From assembly GCA_002440705.1 (NCBI GenBank), contig DJVA01000018.1:23088-87087 (forward strand): a stretch of 64,000 bases of DNA. The letters are read 5' to 3'. The stretch's first letter is position 1; each line of letters opens with the position of its first letter. A program made the translations under genes and the position numbers. Of the stretch, positions 42,027 to 51,294 are shown in pieces. The notes beneath the pieces were generated by a model that saw nothing but the letters and a program-made list of their open reading frames with translations, was not told the origin of the DNA and did not search any database. This DNA is from Flavobacteriaceae bacterium UBA6268 (GTDB lineage Bacteria > Bacteroidota > Bacteroidia > Flavobacteriales > Flavobacteriaceae).

Positions 42027-43589
42027 TTAAGATATTAAGTGCATTTTTATGGTGAAGGTACTTCCTTTTCCCTTCTCGCTTTCTACGTAAATTTCGGCAT
42101 CGTGGTCTTCAAGGATTCGCTTAACATAGGAAAGTCCCAAGCCATGGCCTTTTACATTATGAATATCGCCTGTGTGTTCCCGGTAAAACTTTTCAAAAAT
42201 TTTCTTTTGAACTGTTTTGGACATCCCGATGCCTTGATCCTGGATTTTAAGCACGATACTATTTTTAACATTTTCGGTAAATACATCAATTCTTGGGGGG
42301 CCTTCTGAATATTTAATGGCATTGTCCATGATATTGACTACCACGTTGGTAAGGTGAAGGTCATTCCCTAGAACCGAGGATTTTTGCGCTTCGAAATGCG
42401 TTTTGATATACCCGCCCCGATCTTCAATAATGAGACTTACATGCGAAATGGCATCTTCAATAATTTCATGGAGCTTAACGCGTGCTTTGGGCAAATCCAA
42501 TTCGTTTTTTTCCAACTTGGAGATTCTCAGCACATTCTCAACCTGGGCATGCATCCGTCTGTTCTCATCCCGAATCATTTTCAAATAACGGTCAATGAAT
42601 TCCTTATTCTCGGACACTTTTGGATTTTTGAGTGCGTCCAAGGCCAAATTGATGGTCGCAATGGGTGTTTTAAACTCATGCGTCATGTTATTGATAAAGT
42701 CCGTTTTGATTTGTGATATCTGTCTTTGTTTGAACAACTGTTGCAATGCATTGGCATAGGCTAAAATAATAACCCCAGTAAATGCCAACGACAATAGGGC
42801 CATCCCCAAAATAGAGCCAAGAATTTCCTTGGTTTTTCCAGAAAAATTGACATAAAGCTGATAATTGGTATTAAAGGTATCGTTTACAAACAGCGGAACG
42901 CCATAGGTACTCTCCAAATCCAATTGAAAGCCTTTCGAACGTATCTTGGTAGCAAGATTGTTGCTATATACCGCAAATTCAAATTTGGATTTAAGCCCTC
43001 TTTCATTGGCCTCTTCCTGTATGAGCTCGCGTATTTCATTGTTCGAAACCCTATTGTGGATGGGAACCCTCGAAGCAATATTGCTTACTGTTTCCTCAAA
43101 ACGCTTACGCTCAAAATCTTTCAAGCGCTTAAAATCAACCTGCGACTCTAACACGCCTCCCCTTCCGTCCAAACCCCCAATAATTTTGGTGGTCTTTTTT
43201 TGGTTGGTTATTTTTTTAAATTGAATGCTATCCAATTCCGTATCAAAAAAATAGGAAGAAAGCTTGTAATCTTGCTCTACAATACCGTCGGAAAAGATTA
43301 CGGTTTCATTCTTATCCTCGTTGACAATCCGATAAATAAGTTCCGTAATTTTCACATTGTCGGGAGTATCTAAACTGTCTACCAAGCCGTTATACAACTG
43401 ATAGTACTGTTCGGTTTCGCGCAATTGGATATTTTTGGCAACTTCAATCAAAATTTGACGGACACTTAAGGTAAACTGGTCTTCCTTGGTTTGGAGTGCA
43501 TTATTAATCCAATACCCTTGAACAAAAATAATCCCCAAAAGAGATAATGACATGGAGCCTATGAGGAGTGCAAAAATCCTTTTGTTCAT
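42027..43589 (-). CDS. rprX: Sensor histidine kinase, RprX-like
   Basis: A 520-residue membrane kinase. It has a first membrane helix at about 5-28, a periplasmic sensor of some 225 residues without a recognised fold, and a second membrane helix at about 258-281. The HisKA domain carries the phosphorylated His304 in NMTHEFKTP. The HATPase domain has the N box (VNIMDNAIKYS), G1 (DQGIGM) and G2 (GHGLGLSYV). It should autophosphorylate and pass phosphate to the regulator encoded three bases downstream. Confidence 0.93.
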   Translation of the reverse strand: MNKRIFALLIGSMSLSLLGIIFVQGYWINNALQTKEDQFTLSVRQILIEVAKNIQLRETEQYYQLYNGLVDSLDTPDNVKITELIYRIVNEDKNETVIFSDGIVEQDYKLSSYFFDTELDSIQFKKITNQKKTTKIIGGLDGRGGVLESQVDFKRLKDFERKRFEETVSNIASRVPIHNRVSNNEIRELIQEEANERGLKSKFEFAVYSNNLATKIRSKGFQLDLESTYGVPLFVNDTFNTNYQLYVNFSGKTKEILGSILGMALLSLAFTGVIILAYANALQQLFKQRQISQIKTDFINNMTHEFKTPIATINLALDALKNPKVSENKEFIDRYLKMIRDENRRMHAQVENVLRISKLEKNELDLPKARVKLHEIIEDAISHVSLIIEDRGGYIKTHFEAQKSSVLGNDLHLTNVVVNIMDNAIKYSEGPPRIDVFTENVKNSIVLKIQDQGIGMSKTVQKKIFEKFYREHTGDIHNVKGHGLGLSYVKRILEDHDAEIYVESEKGKGSTFTIKMHLIS

Positions 43590-43669
43590 TTCTCAAAATT
43601 AAGATTTTAACATTTAGGGCTTGGGGCATTTAACCAAATGTTAACAAACATGCAGAATTCTCAAGGATT

Positions 43670-44257
43670 TTAGGCTTTTGTCAATAATTTATGAATTTCA
43701 TGAACTTTTTTTTTGGAGTCTTCCAAATGAACGTTCTCAATAACAAAGTCGGCCAAAGGCATTTTCTCTGAATCTTCCCATTGATGCTGCATTCGACTTT
43801 CAATGGCTTCAGTAGTAGTAGGTTCCCTTTTCAAAATACGCTGAATTCTAATTTCCTTTGGGGCGGTAACCAAAATCGTGTAATCGCATTCTTTATAACC
43901 CCCATTTTCCATTAGGATTGCAGCCTCTTTAATACAATAGGGGCCTTCCTGTTTTAGAAGCCACCGCTTAAAATGATGTCTTACTTTTGGGTGAATGATG
44001 TCATTGACTTTTTGTAGCAATTTGGGATCCTCGAAGATGCGTTTAGCCACAAAAGCCCTATCCAGAATTCCGTTTGGGTAGGCTTCGTTCCCAAGCAAAG
44101 CAATTATTTTTTTACGAATAACCTTAGAGTGTTGCGTAAGCTTTTTGGCCTCATCGTCGGCAATATAAACCGCCACACCCAATTCCCTGAAAAATCCAGC
44201 AATTGTAGTTTTTCCACTTCCAATACCCCCTGTGAGCCCTACTATTTTCAAAATCAT
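43670..44257 (-). CDS. coaE: Dephospho-CoA kinase
   Basis: A 195-residue P-loop kinase for the last step of coenzyme A synthesis. GLTGGIGSGKTT lies at residues 7-18, followed by the family's VYIADDEAKKL segment. Other conserved parts are DIIHPKVRHHFKRW, the mid-region AAILMENGG and ILVTAPKEIRIQRILKRE. Its start overlaps the stop of the YbbR-like gene by four bases (ATGA), so translation is coupled. A second CoA gene, coaBC, lies at 53.9-55.1 kb. Confidence 0.94.
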   Translation of the reverse strand: MILKIVGLTGGIGSGKTTIAGFFRELGVAVYIADDEAKKLTQHSKVIRKKIIALLGNEAYPNGILDRAFVAKRIFEDPKLLQKVNDIIHPKVRHHFKRWLLKQEGPYCIKEAAILMENGGYKECDYTILVTAPKEIRIQRILKREPTTTEAIESRMQHQWEDSEKMPLADFVIENVHLEDSKKKVHEIHKLLTKA

Positions 44258-45195
44258 TTAAAGATTAAGTACTCTACTTTTTTTGGCTCAAATGTAATAT
44301 TGAAAATACTTTTGGGTTGTGAAACTACTTTGGGGATCATAAAATTGCCTTCAGTAATCTTTTCTGAAAAGTCGCAAACAACCCTAAAATCGTGTGCCAA
44401 AATCTTATTAAATTCATGAACCGAAACCTCAAAAGTCAGGCTGATGGTTTCAGGAAGAATTTTTATTTCCATATCATCGGGAAGATTGATGGTTTCAATG
44501 GGTACCGAAATCTGCTTTTGGGTAAATTCGGCAATCCTTACTTTCAACTCAACCGAACTTGGATAAAGCTTGATTGCGGGATCTGGGGCAATCAAATGGA
44601 TTGAAGTGCTAAAATCTTCATCCAATTTTTTCTTACTGAAGCTCTTGGTGCTAATGGAATGAATGTTCGAAATGGTCTCGGAAGGTCCTTCAACTTCTAC
44701 AGAATCCGGTACTATTTCGGCTCCGTTTAGCGCTCGAAATCCTTCTTTATAAGTAAGCCCTCCCTCAAATACTACAGGTACTTTTTTCTTCGTGGTTTTA
44801 TCCAAAAAAACAGATAGTGTTTCTTTGGAAAGATTTTCTACAGTAGAAGCACCAAGTTCTTTCTTAATGAGATTTGTGAGTTCTGCATGTTGAATGATAA
44901 CCTTGGTAGAATCTGTTGCAAGGTATTTGGAAACATCCACATGTATGGTTGCCTCTTTAATAGCGTAATAGAGCAGTTGAAACCCATTGGCAGTAATATC
45001 GAAAGTAATATCTTTTGAATTTCGTTGTGAAATGACGGTATTGGAAGGGACATTTGTATAAGCAATAGCTGCTACCAGGGTTGTTTTGGTTTCTTTGGAA
45101 AACTTAGTTAGGAACCAGAACACAACGGCCAAACCCAAAAAAAACAGAAAGGTTTTTACCTTGGGATTTTTTTGCCGGATTTTCATTTTTTCCAT
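44254..45195 (-). CDS. YbbR-like domain protein
   Basis: A 313-residue protein with one N-terminal membrane helix (about 14-33, FLFFLGLAVVFWFLT) followed by periplasmic beta-rich YbbR-like modules (for example VEVEGPSETISNIHSISTKS). In Firmicutes YbbR/CdaR regulates the diadenylate cyclase CdaA; here no cyclase is beside it, and in Bacteroidota this gene usually accompanies coaE. Its role is therefore open. It is the middle gene of a glycosyltransferase-YbbR-coaE run. Confidence 0.85.
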   Translation of the reverse strand: MEKMKIRQKNPKVKTFLFFLGLAVVFWFLTKFSKETKTTLVAAIAYTNVPSNTVISQRNSKDITFDITANGFQLLYYAIKEATIHVDVSKYLATDSTKVIIQHAELTNLIKKELGASTVENLSKETLSVFLDKTTKKKVPVVFEGGLTYKEGFRALNGAEIVPDSVEVEGPSETISNIHSISTKSFSKKKLDEDFSTSIHLIAPDPAIKLYPSSVELKVRIAEFTQKQISVPIETINLPDDMEIKILPETISLTFEVSVHEFNKILAHDFRVVCDFSEKITEGNFMIPKVVSQPKSIFNITFEPKKVEYLIFK

Positions 45196-45204
45196 AACCC
45201 AAAA

Positions 45205-46206
45205 TTACTTAAAAAATAGCTCGGGGTATTGTTGCCTAGGGTTTTTATTCAATAATTGAATGTTATACCACGATCTAATGAAAGCAAAACCATACCCAAA
45301 AAATTGAACAAACATGGCCACTATGGACAATAATCCAATATATGGATTTTTGTTTTTGAAGGTACAATCCAAAAAAAGAACGGTCATATAGAATCCTATA
45401 GGTATCAGTGCATAGGGCGAAATAAATGCTCCTACTATCATTGAGACCAGAACAAAAACAATAAACATGCTTGGGAACCAAAAAGTAACCTTTGAGCTCT
45501 CCGGATGCCATTGATTGAGGATGGGCCTCACCTTTCCAAACTTCTGTACTTGCTTATAAAATTTGCCCCAAGAGATCCTACGTTTATGGTATACGTAAGC
45601 ATTGGGGACAAAACAGGTTTTAAAACCGGCTTTGAGTATCCTTTGGGATAAGTCGGGGTCTTCGCCAGGGTGTATATCGGAAAAACCTCCCGTAACTTCA
45701 AAAGCTTTTTTGGAAAGTCCCATGTTAAAACTACGGGGTTCAAACTTTTGAACTGCATTACGGCTTCCCCTAATTCCACCGGTAGTCCAAAAGGAAGTCA
45801 TCACATAACTTATCGCCTTTTGGAAGTTCGAAAAACTTTGGTGGGCGGCATCAGCGCCTCCAAAACACTCTGTATAATTTTCAGAAAGAAAATTAGAAAT
45901 CACATTTAAATAATGGGGAGGAAGCAAGCAATCAGAATCCAAGATTATAAAATAGGTGCCTTTGGCTTTTTTCATTCCAAAATTTCTGGAATCCCCAGGG
46001 CCCGAATTAGATTTGAAAAAGTAGGAAATATTCAACTGTTCTTTAAAGTGTGCAACGATTGCTTCACAAGGAATGGTGGAGCCATCCTCAACAATAACCA
46101 CTTCAAAAGGTTTGTTATAGTCCAAATGGATAAAGCTATTCAGCAGTTCCTGTATTTCATCTGGCCTATTGTAAACAGGAATAACAAACGAAAAATAGTC
46201 CTCCAT
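45205..46206 (-). CDS. Glycosyltransferase family 2
   Basis: A 333-residue GT-A enzyme. Residues about 1-225 hold the nucleotide-sugar site: FVIPVYNRPDE, VVIVEDGST, the metal-binding DSDC and a late GEDPDLSQR (acceptor-side ED). Two or three membrane helices follow (about 240-310). It probably builds envelope or surface polysaccharide at the cytosolic face of the inner membrane. The ATG at 46206 (MEDYFSF) is chosen over one ten codons upstream. It heads the run with the YbbR-like gene and coaE. Confidence 0.88.
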   Translation of the reverse strand: MEDYFSFVIPVYNRPDEIQELLNSFIHLDYNKPFEVVIVEDGSTIPCEAIVAHFKEQLNISYFFKSNSGPGDSRNFGMKKAKGTYFIILDSDCLLPPHYLNVISNFLSENYTECFGGADAAHQSFSNFQKAISYVMTSFWTTGGIRGSRNAVQKFEPRSFNMGLSKKAFEVTGGFSDIHPGEDPDLSQRILKAGFKTCFVPNAYVYHKRRISWGKFYKQVQKFGKVRPILNQWHPESSKVTFWFPSMFIVFVLVSMIVGAFISPYALIPIGFYMTVLFLDCTFKNKNPYIGLLSIVAMFVQFFGYGFAFIRSWYNIQLLNKNPRQQYPELFFK

Positions 46207-46230
46207 GCGGTAAAGGTACGCAAATAAAAA

Positions 46231-46256
46231 AGCCACCCTGCTTCGGCAGGGTGGCT
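46231..46256 (-). terminator. Terminator after the large T9SS gene
   Basis: AGCCACCCTGC-TTCG-GCAGGGTGGCT is an eleven-base perfect stem with a UUCG-type tetraloop. Read on the minus strand it is followed by a T-run. It lies 22 bases past the stop of the gene at 46278. Confidence 0.88.
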
Positions 46257-46277
46257 ATATGGTAATTTATCAAAAAT

Positions 46278-49200
46278 TTATTTCTTGATCACCTTGTAAG
46301 TACCGGTTTGACCGTCTACAGTAACTTTCATGAAGTAAGCACCTGCAGCGATACTAGATACATTCAACTCGGTAGTAGTAGCATTAACGTTAACATCCAG
46401 TACTTTTTGTCCTAAGATGTTATACAATGCAACGTTCTCGATGTTTAAGGTTGAAGTAAGGCTCAATGCACCGCTAGTTGGGTTTGGAGCAAAAGCAAAT
46501 CCTTCAATTTCATTGCTTTCAACAGCCAACTGACAGTTGTCGAAGATGATGTCGGTAATACCACCAGTGTTCAAAACGAAACAGTAGTAAGTCTGTCCAA
46601 CTTCAACAGGAATTGTGGCTGAATCTTGACCTTCAACACATTGGTTTTGGAAGTAATCCACAAGTACCAAATCAGTTTCAGAAGCATTCTCATCAGGAGC
46701 GGTGTAGAAAGTTACAGAATAAGCTCCAGCAGGAGAAGCAATGGTTCCGGTGATAAATCCAGTTCCTTCAGTTTCAGGAGTGAATTTATACCAAACACCA
46801 TTAGCACCTGTAAGATCACAATCTGTTGGGTTTCCACCTTCAGTAGTTGCAGCTGGCATAGCTACATCTTCGTCAGTAAATGGACAACCAACCTCATCCA
46901 AGTCGATGGCGTTTACGATGTCATCGTTTGGCGGTGGAACAGGCACACAGGTCATAGTCAACTCGAAGTTTCCAGTATCCCCAGCAAAACCGTGAACCAA
47001 GATGTAGAAGGTAGTGTTACCATCACTCTGGAACTCAACTTCAGATTGGAAGTTGGTACAGTTTGGAGAGTCGTCGTTACCAGCCACACAAGTTAATGGC
47101 GGGCTGCTACATTCACCTGTATAAACAGAAATCTTGGTATCGTAATCAGTGTTAGTACTACAAGTAGAAACCAAGATATCGGTTACCAAACCGGTAGTAT
47201 CTTCGTACTTATACCATACACCAGGAGCTGATGTAGAAGTGTCGCAATCAGGAGCTACAGAGTTATCAGCTGTTGCAGTTAACGTATCTCCTAATACAGA
47301 CTCACCACAAGCAATTGGAAGTGCTCCTTCACAAGTGTCATAAGTAATGATTGGCACCGCGATGAATTCAGCATCCATCAATAGGTCTGGACCAAGTCCA
47401 CCACCAACACCACAGGAAGCAAATGTTCCCCAAGTAACACAAGTTGCAAAGCCACCTCCTGGGTTTTGCCATAGACCAGCATCGTCATTGCCATCGGTAG
47501 CACTACTCCAGAACCACTGTCCTGAAACAGTGAAGCCCATATTAGCAACAACTTGTACCCAATATCTTGTACCGGGGTTCAAAGTTGGAGCTCCTGTGGG
47601 TTCCAAAGTAAAGGAACCATCACCATCAGCATCCACAGAGTTAGGGAATGATTCGGTATAGAATACAGATCCTGGCTGACCAGCTGCATCTTCATAGATA
47701 GTCAATTCAACCGTATTGGCAGGATCTGATGGCAAACCACCAGCAGTGTAAGTACCTGTTACAGAAAGGGAACAAAGTTCACCAGCATCTGGGCCAGGAA
47801 GTACGATATCATCAACAGCTTGACAGTCGAAATCTGGGAAATCTGGGAAGGTTTGTGCAGGCACACCGTTTCCAGTTGGGGAAGTGTTAGCGTAGCTGAA
47901 ATCACCACAGCCACCGCCACCGCCACCGCCGTCGCAGGTACCGAATGCAGCCATACCGATAAGTTCACCTTCGCCAGCACCGGCAGAATCTTCAATTTCC
48001 ACGGTAAGGATAGGTTCAGCAGAAATGTATCCAAAGAAGGCAGAAGTTGCACCTCCAGGTACAGTTACTGTTTCAGTGGTGATAAGACCACCTGTTCCGT
48101 AGATGCGAACATCAACGTTGGTAGAACCGGCCAATGGCAATCCAATATCCACACCAAAAGCATCTATATCGCCATCGGGGAAATTAATTTCCAAAACGTC
48201 TACGAAAGTGTTTGGTCCAACCCAAACATCTGGGTTTCCAAATGCTCCAGCTGGAATAACGACCGTGTTGTTAGCAGGATCAGTTGGTACAACTGAATCC
48301 ACTTCAACACCATCCAAGATTTCACCTGCTGGGTAACAGCTGTTACCGGCGGCATTGATAGGTCCATCACAAGCTGTAATAGCTCCTGGTCCACCTTCGA
48401 AATCTTCAAGGTTCAAAGTACCTGTAAATGCAGCCTCGAAAGAAGCACGGTCAGAGAACACACCAGCGGTACAACCGCCGCCGCCACCGCCGCCGCCAAC
48501 GTCGACAGAGGCCCATGGCACTTGGTCTCCAGCAGGGAAGGCACCGATAAGAGTGCTAGCTCCTGTTCCGCGATCTACTTCTCTCCATTCACCACTTCCT
48601 ACAGAGTTGTTGAAAGCATTCATGTACAATACATCATTCACTGAATCGTAAGCAAGTCCTTGACCAAAGTTGGCATCAAAACCTAGAGAACCAATTAGGG
48701 TAGAAGCCCCAGTTCCAATATCAAATGAACTAAAAGTATCGTTTACAATATCATAGGTATATCCTTGTCCGCTGTTATCAATCGCAATATCGATGGTTGC
48801 AGGGAGTCCCATTGAACCAACCAAAGTAGCAGAAACAGCTCCTGGGTCAACGGTATACAGGTTGGATTGAGTAATATCGGTAGCACAAGCATACAATGTT
48901 CCTGAAGAAGGGTCGTATGCAAGACCAGTCCAGATCAAACCATTAGGATTGGGGAATGCACCTAAGTTGGTGTAAGCACCTGTTGTAATATCTAAGCTGA
49001 AAAGGGTATCGTCACCAATTACATAAGCTGTGTTTGTATCGTTAGGATCGATAGCACCAGCACCTTCAAAACCAGTTCCTGAGTTAGGACCAATGGTAGT
49101 TGGAGCACCTGGAGCAGTTTTATCGAAAGAAACAAAGTTTCCAGCACTGGCATCGTTAGCGTAAACGATATCGCCACCGCCACCACCGCAGCTAGTACAA

Positions 49201-50273
49201 TCTCCATAAACTTGGATAGGCGCACCCAATTGTGTGCCGGTACCGGTATCCAACCATGCACCCCAAACACCAGCAATCGATTGTTGTGCGTTTCCAGTTG
49301 TGGATTGTCCAGTGATGACTACAGGAGGTTGCCATGGGCCAGAAGCCAATGTACCTCCAACTTGCCAATCTACCCAATAGGTACCAGCTGGTAAGCTAAG
49401 TCCTGCAGGTGCAACAGAGATACGGAAGATAGCACGATCGGTATTACCAGGGTTATCTTCTGCTAAACGATAGGCATCACTCCAAACAACAGCGTCAAGG
49501 ACGTTGGTGGTGTCATCACCCCAAATAACAGAGCTACCGCCTGCACTTGGATCACCGTCCCAAATTTGAACGTTGATCTCGTTAATGGTTGGAGGCGATG
49601 TTGGAGCACCTGTTTGGTATCCGAAGAAAACCAATTCGGTTACATCATAGTCATCTGAAAGAACGATGTCTTCAGACATACGGTTTCCAGCAGCTACTTG
49701 CATTCCACCACCCAAGGTATTCATTCCCAAGGTAACGTTTTCAAGGATGCTCAAATCTGGAGGACCAGCAACACTGAAGTATGGGCCACTTTCATAAGCC
49801 AATACGGCTACGGACCTGCCGTTGCCAGCGCCTTTGTAAGAGTAACCGTTAAATTTTGTAGTAGTGTAATTAACCGTCTGAGGACCGTAAGTAACGTTCG
49901 CTCCTGCTACCATTTCACTGGAAGAAGCAGTAAGATTTACCTGTCCTGTTTTCTGAACAGTTTCAGGAGAGAAAACAGGCTTACCTATGGAGGTGCCGTT
50001 AACGGTTAAATTACTGCTGCTTTGCAAATACTTAGCTTTTGCCATGTTCAATTGGCTTGCTATAGCTGCAGCTGCCAAACGTGCCTTACCAGCAATAACT
50101 TCCTCCGGAACTTGAGAAAAACTCGCATAGGGAGTCTTGTTTTGAGTCGGAACTTTCTTAGCCTCTGCACGCTGTGTGGTTCTAGTCGGATTTTCCTTCA
50201 CCGGTGAAGCAACATTCTGACCAAAACTTACCACACTTATGCACAATGCAATGAGTAAAGTAAATTTTTTCAT
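46278..50273 (-). CDS. Large multi-module T9SS-secreted protein
   Basis: A 1331-residue secreted protein. It has a signal peptide (FTLLIALCISVVSFGQ) and an Asn/Ser-rich leader. Next come blocks joined by glycine runs: a first beta-sandwich-like block, a propeller-like stretch of repeated phrases (LYTVDPGA, LIGSLGFDANFGQGLAYD), a cell-wall-like block, and two PPC-like blocks with disulfide-type cysteines (the first around CEGALPIACGES). A T9SS type A sorting domain forms the last 75 or so residues (FAPNPTSGAL, later GAYFMKVTVDGQTGTYKVIKK). No catalytic motif is evident. A surface adhesin or matrix role is plausible but unproven. It is read alone and ends at a strong terminator. Confidence 0.85.
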   Translation of the reverse strand: MKKFTLLIALCISVVSFGQNVASPVKENPTRTTQRAEAKKVPTQNKTPYASFSQVPEEVIAGKARLAAAAIASQLNMAKAKYLQSSSNLTVNGTSIGKPVFSPETVQKTGQVNLTASSSEMVAGANVTYGPQTVNYTTTKFNGYSYKGAGNGRSVAVLAYESGPYFSVAGPPDLSILENVTLGMNTLGGGMQVAAGNRMSEDIVLSDDYDVTELVFFGYQTGAPTSPPTINEINVQIWDGDPSAGGSSVIWGDDTTNVLDAVVWSDAYRLAEDNPGNTDRAIFRISVAPAGLSLPAGTYWVDWQVGGTLASGPWQPPVVITGQSTTGNAQQSIAGVWGAWLDTGTGTQLGAPIQVYGDCTSCGGGGGDIVYANDASAGNFVSFDKTAPGAPTTIGPNSGTGFEGAGAIDPNDTNTAYVIGDDTLFSLDITTGAYTNLGAFPNPNGLIWTGLAYDPSSGTLYACATDITQSNLYTVDPGAVSATLVGSMGLPATIDIAIDNSGQGYTYDIVNDTFSSFDIGTGASTLIGSLGFDANFGQGLAYDSVNDVLYMNAFNNSVGSGEWREVDRGTGASTLIGAFPAGDQVPWASVDVGGGGGGGGCTAGVFSDRASFEAAFTGTLNLEDFEGGPGAITACDGPINAAGNSCYPAGEILDGVEVDSVVPTDPANNTVVIPAGAFGNPDVWVGPNTFVDVLEINFPDGDIDAFGVDIGLPLAGSTNVDVRIYGTGGLITTETVTVPGGATSAFFGYISAEPILTVEIEDSAGAGEGELIGMAAFGTCDGGGGGGGCGDFSYANTSPTGNGVPAQTFPDFPDFDCQAVDDIVLPGPDAGELCSLSVTGTYTAGGLPSDPANTVELTIYEDAAGQPGSVFYTESFPNSVDADGDGSFTLEPTGAPTLNPGTRYWVQVVANMGFTVSGQWFWSSATDGNDDAGLWQNPGGGFATCVTWGTFASCGVGGGLGPDLLMDAEFIAVPIITYDTCEGALPIACGESVLGDTLTATADNSVAPDCDTSTSAPGVWYKYEDTTGLVTDILVSTCSTNTDYDTKISVYTGECSSPPLTCVAGNDDSPNCTNFQSEVEFQSDGNTTFYILVHGFAGDTGNFELTMTCVPVPPPNDDIVNAIDLDEVGCPFTDEDVAMPAATTEGGNPTDCDLTGANGVWYKFTPETEGTGFITGTIASPAGAYSVTFYTAPDENASETDLVLVDYFQNQCVEGQDSATIPVEVGQTYYCFVLNTGGITDIIFDNCQLAVESNEIEGFAFAPNPTSGALSLTSTLNIENVALYNILGQKVLDVNVNATTTELNVSSIAAGAYFMKVTVDGQTGTYKVIKK

Positions 50274-50383
50274 AATGAATATTAATAGATTAGTTAATAA
50301 GCACTAAAAATATTCAAAAAAAAGGGAACTGCAAAAGTTTTTTACACAAGTTTTTTTTGATTTTTTCTGGGGCTGAAAAAAAA

Positions 50384-50411
50384 GAAAGCCCAAGGTTTCA
50401 CTTGGGCTTTC
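50384..50411 (-). terminator. Terminator after fabI
   Basis: GAAAGCCCAAG and CTTGGGCTTTC form a perfect eleven-base stem with a six-base loop. On the minus strand it is followed by a T-run (TTTTTTTTC). It lies 30 bases past the fabI stop. Confidence 0.85.
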
Positions 50412-50440
50412 ATGAAGCTGGTAATCCGTGATTTAGGTTT

Positions 50441-51256
50441 CTATTCTTTCATGAAGGCCTGCATCACTTCGTTGCTTACCCCCATATTGGAAAAACCCCC
50501 ATCGTTGTAAAGATTCTGCAAAGTCACTCTTTTGGTGAGGTCGCTAAAAAGGGAAACGGTGTAATTGGCACAATCCAAAGCAGTTGCATTGCCCAAAGGG
50601 GACATTTGCTCGGCATAGGCTATGAAGCCATCAAAACCTTTCACCCCTTGCCCTGCCGTAGTGGGCGTTGGCGATTGGGAAATAGTATTGACCCGCACTT
50701 TCCTTTCTTTTCCGAAGAAATATCCAAAGCTTCGCGCAATCGATTCGAGATAAGCTTTATTGTCGGCCATATCGTTGTAGTCTGGAAACACCCGCTGGGC
50801 TGCCATGTAAGTAAGCGCTACGATGCTGCCCCATTCATTCATGGCATCCTGGTGGTACAATACCTGCATGGTTTTGTGAAAAGACAAGGCGGAGACGTCC
50901 CATCCTTTGTAGGTCCAATCGTAATTTTGATCGGTATAGTGCTTTCCTTTCCGCACGTTTACGGACATCCCTATGGAATGCAGCACAAAATCCAACTTAC
51001 CGCCCAAAACCTCCATGGATTTCCCAACCAGGTGCTTTAAGTCTTCTAAATTGGTCGCATCGGCTGGAACAATTTCAGATTCGGTTTTCTTTGCCAATTC
51101 GTTGATTTGCCCCATACGCATGGCAATGGGAGCATTGGTCAATACAAATCTCCCTCCTTCTTCATACACCCGCTCTGCCGTTTTCCAAGCGATGGAGTTC
51201 TCGTCCAGTGCCCCAAAAATGATTCCCCGTTTTCCTTTTAATAAATTATAAGCCAT
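50441..51256 (-). CDS. fabI: Enoyl-ACP reductase (NADH)
   Basis: A 271-residue short-chain-dehydrogenase-type enzyme that reduces enoyl-ACP in the last step of each fatty-acid elongation cycle. The family opening GKRGIIFGALDENSIAW binds NADH. The catalytic residues are in the FabI arrangement: Tyr150, Tyr160 and Lys167 (TYMAAQRVFPDYNDMADNK). It is cytosolic. It follows recN by 38 bases on the minus strand and ends at a strong terminator; a TATATTTA box lies in that gap. Confidence 0.95.
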   Translation of the reverse strand: MAYNLLKGKRGIIFGALDENSIAWKTAERVYEEGGRFVLTNAPIAMRMGQINELAKKTESEIVPADATNLEDLKHLVGKSMEVLGGKLDFVLHSIGMSVNVRKGKHYTDQNYDWTYKGWDVSALSFHKTMQVLYHQDAMNEWGSIVALTYMAAQRVFPDYNDMADNKAYLESIARSFGYFFGKERKVRVNTISQSPTPTTAGQGVKGFDGFIAYAEQMSPLGNATALDCANYTVSLFSDLTKRVTLQNLYNDGGFSNMGVSNEVMQAFMKE

Positions 51257-51294
51257 TGGTTTTTGTTTGTTCGGTTAGCAATCGTAAATATACA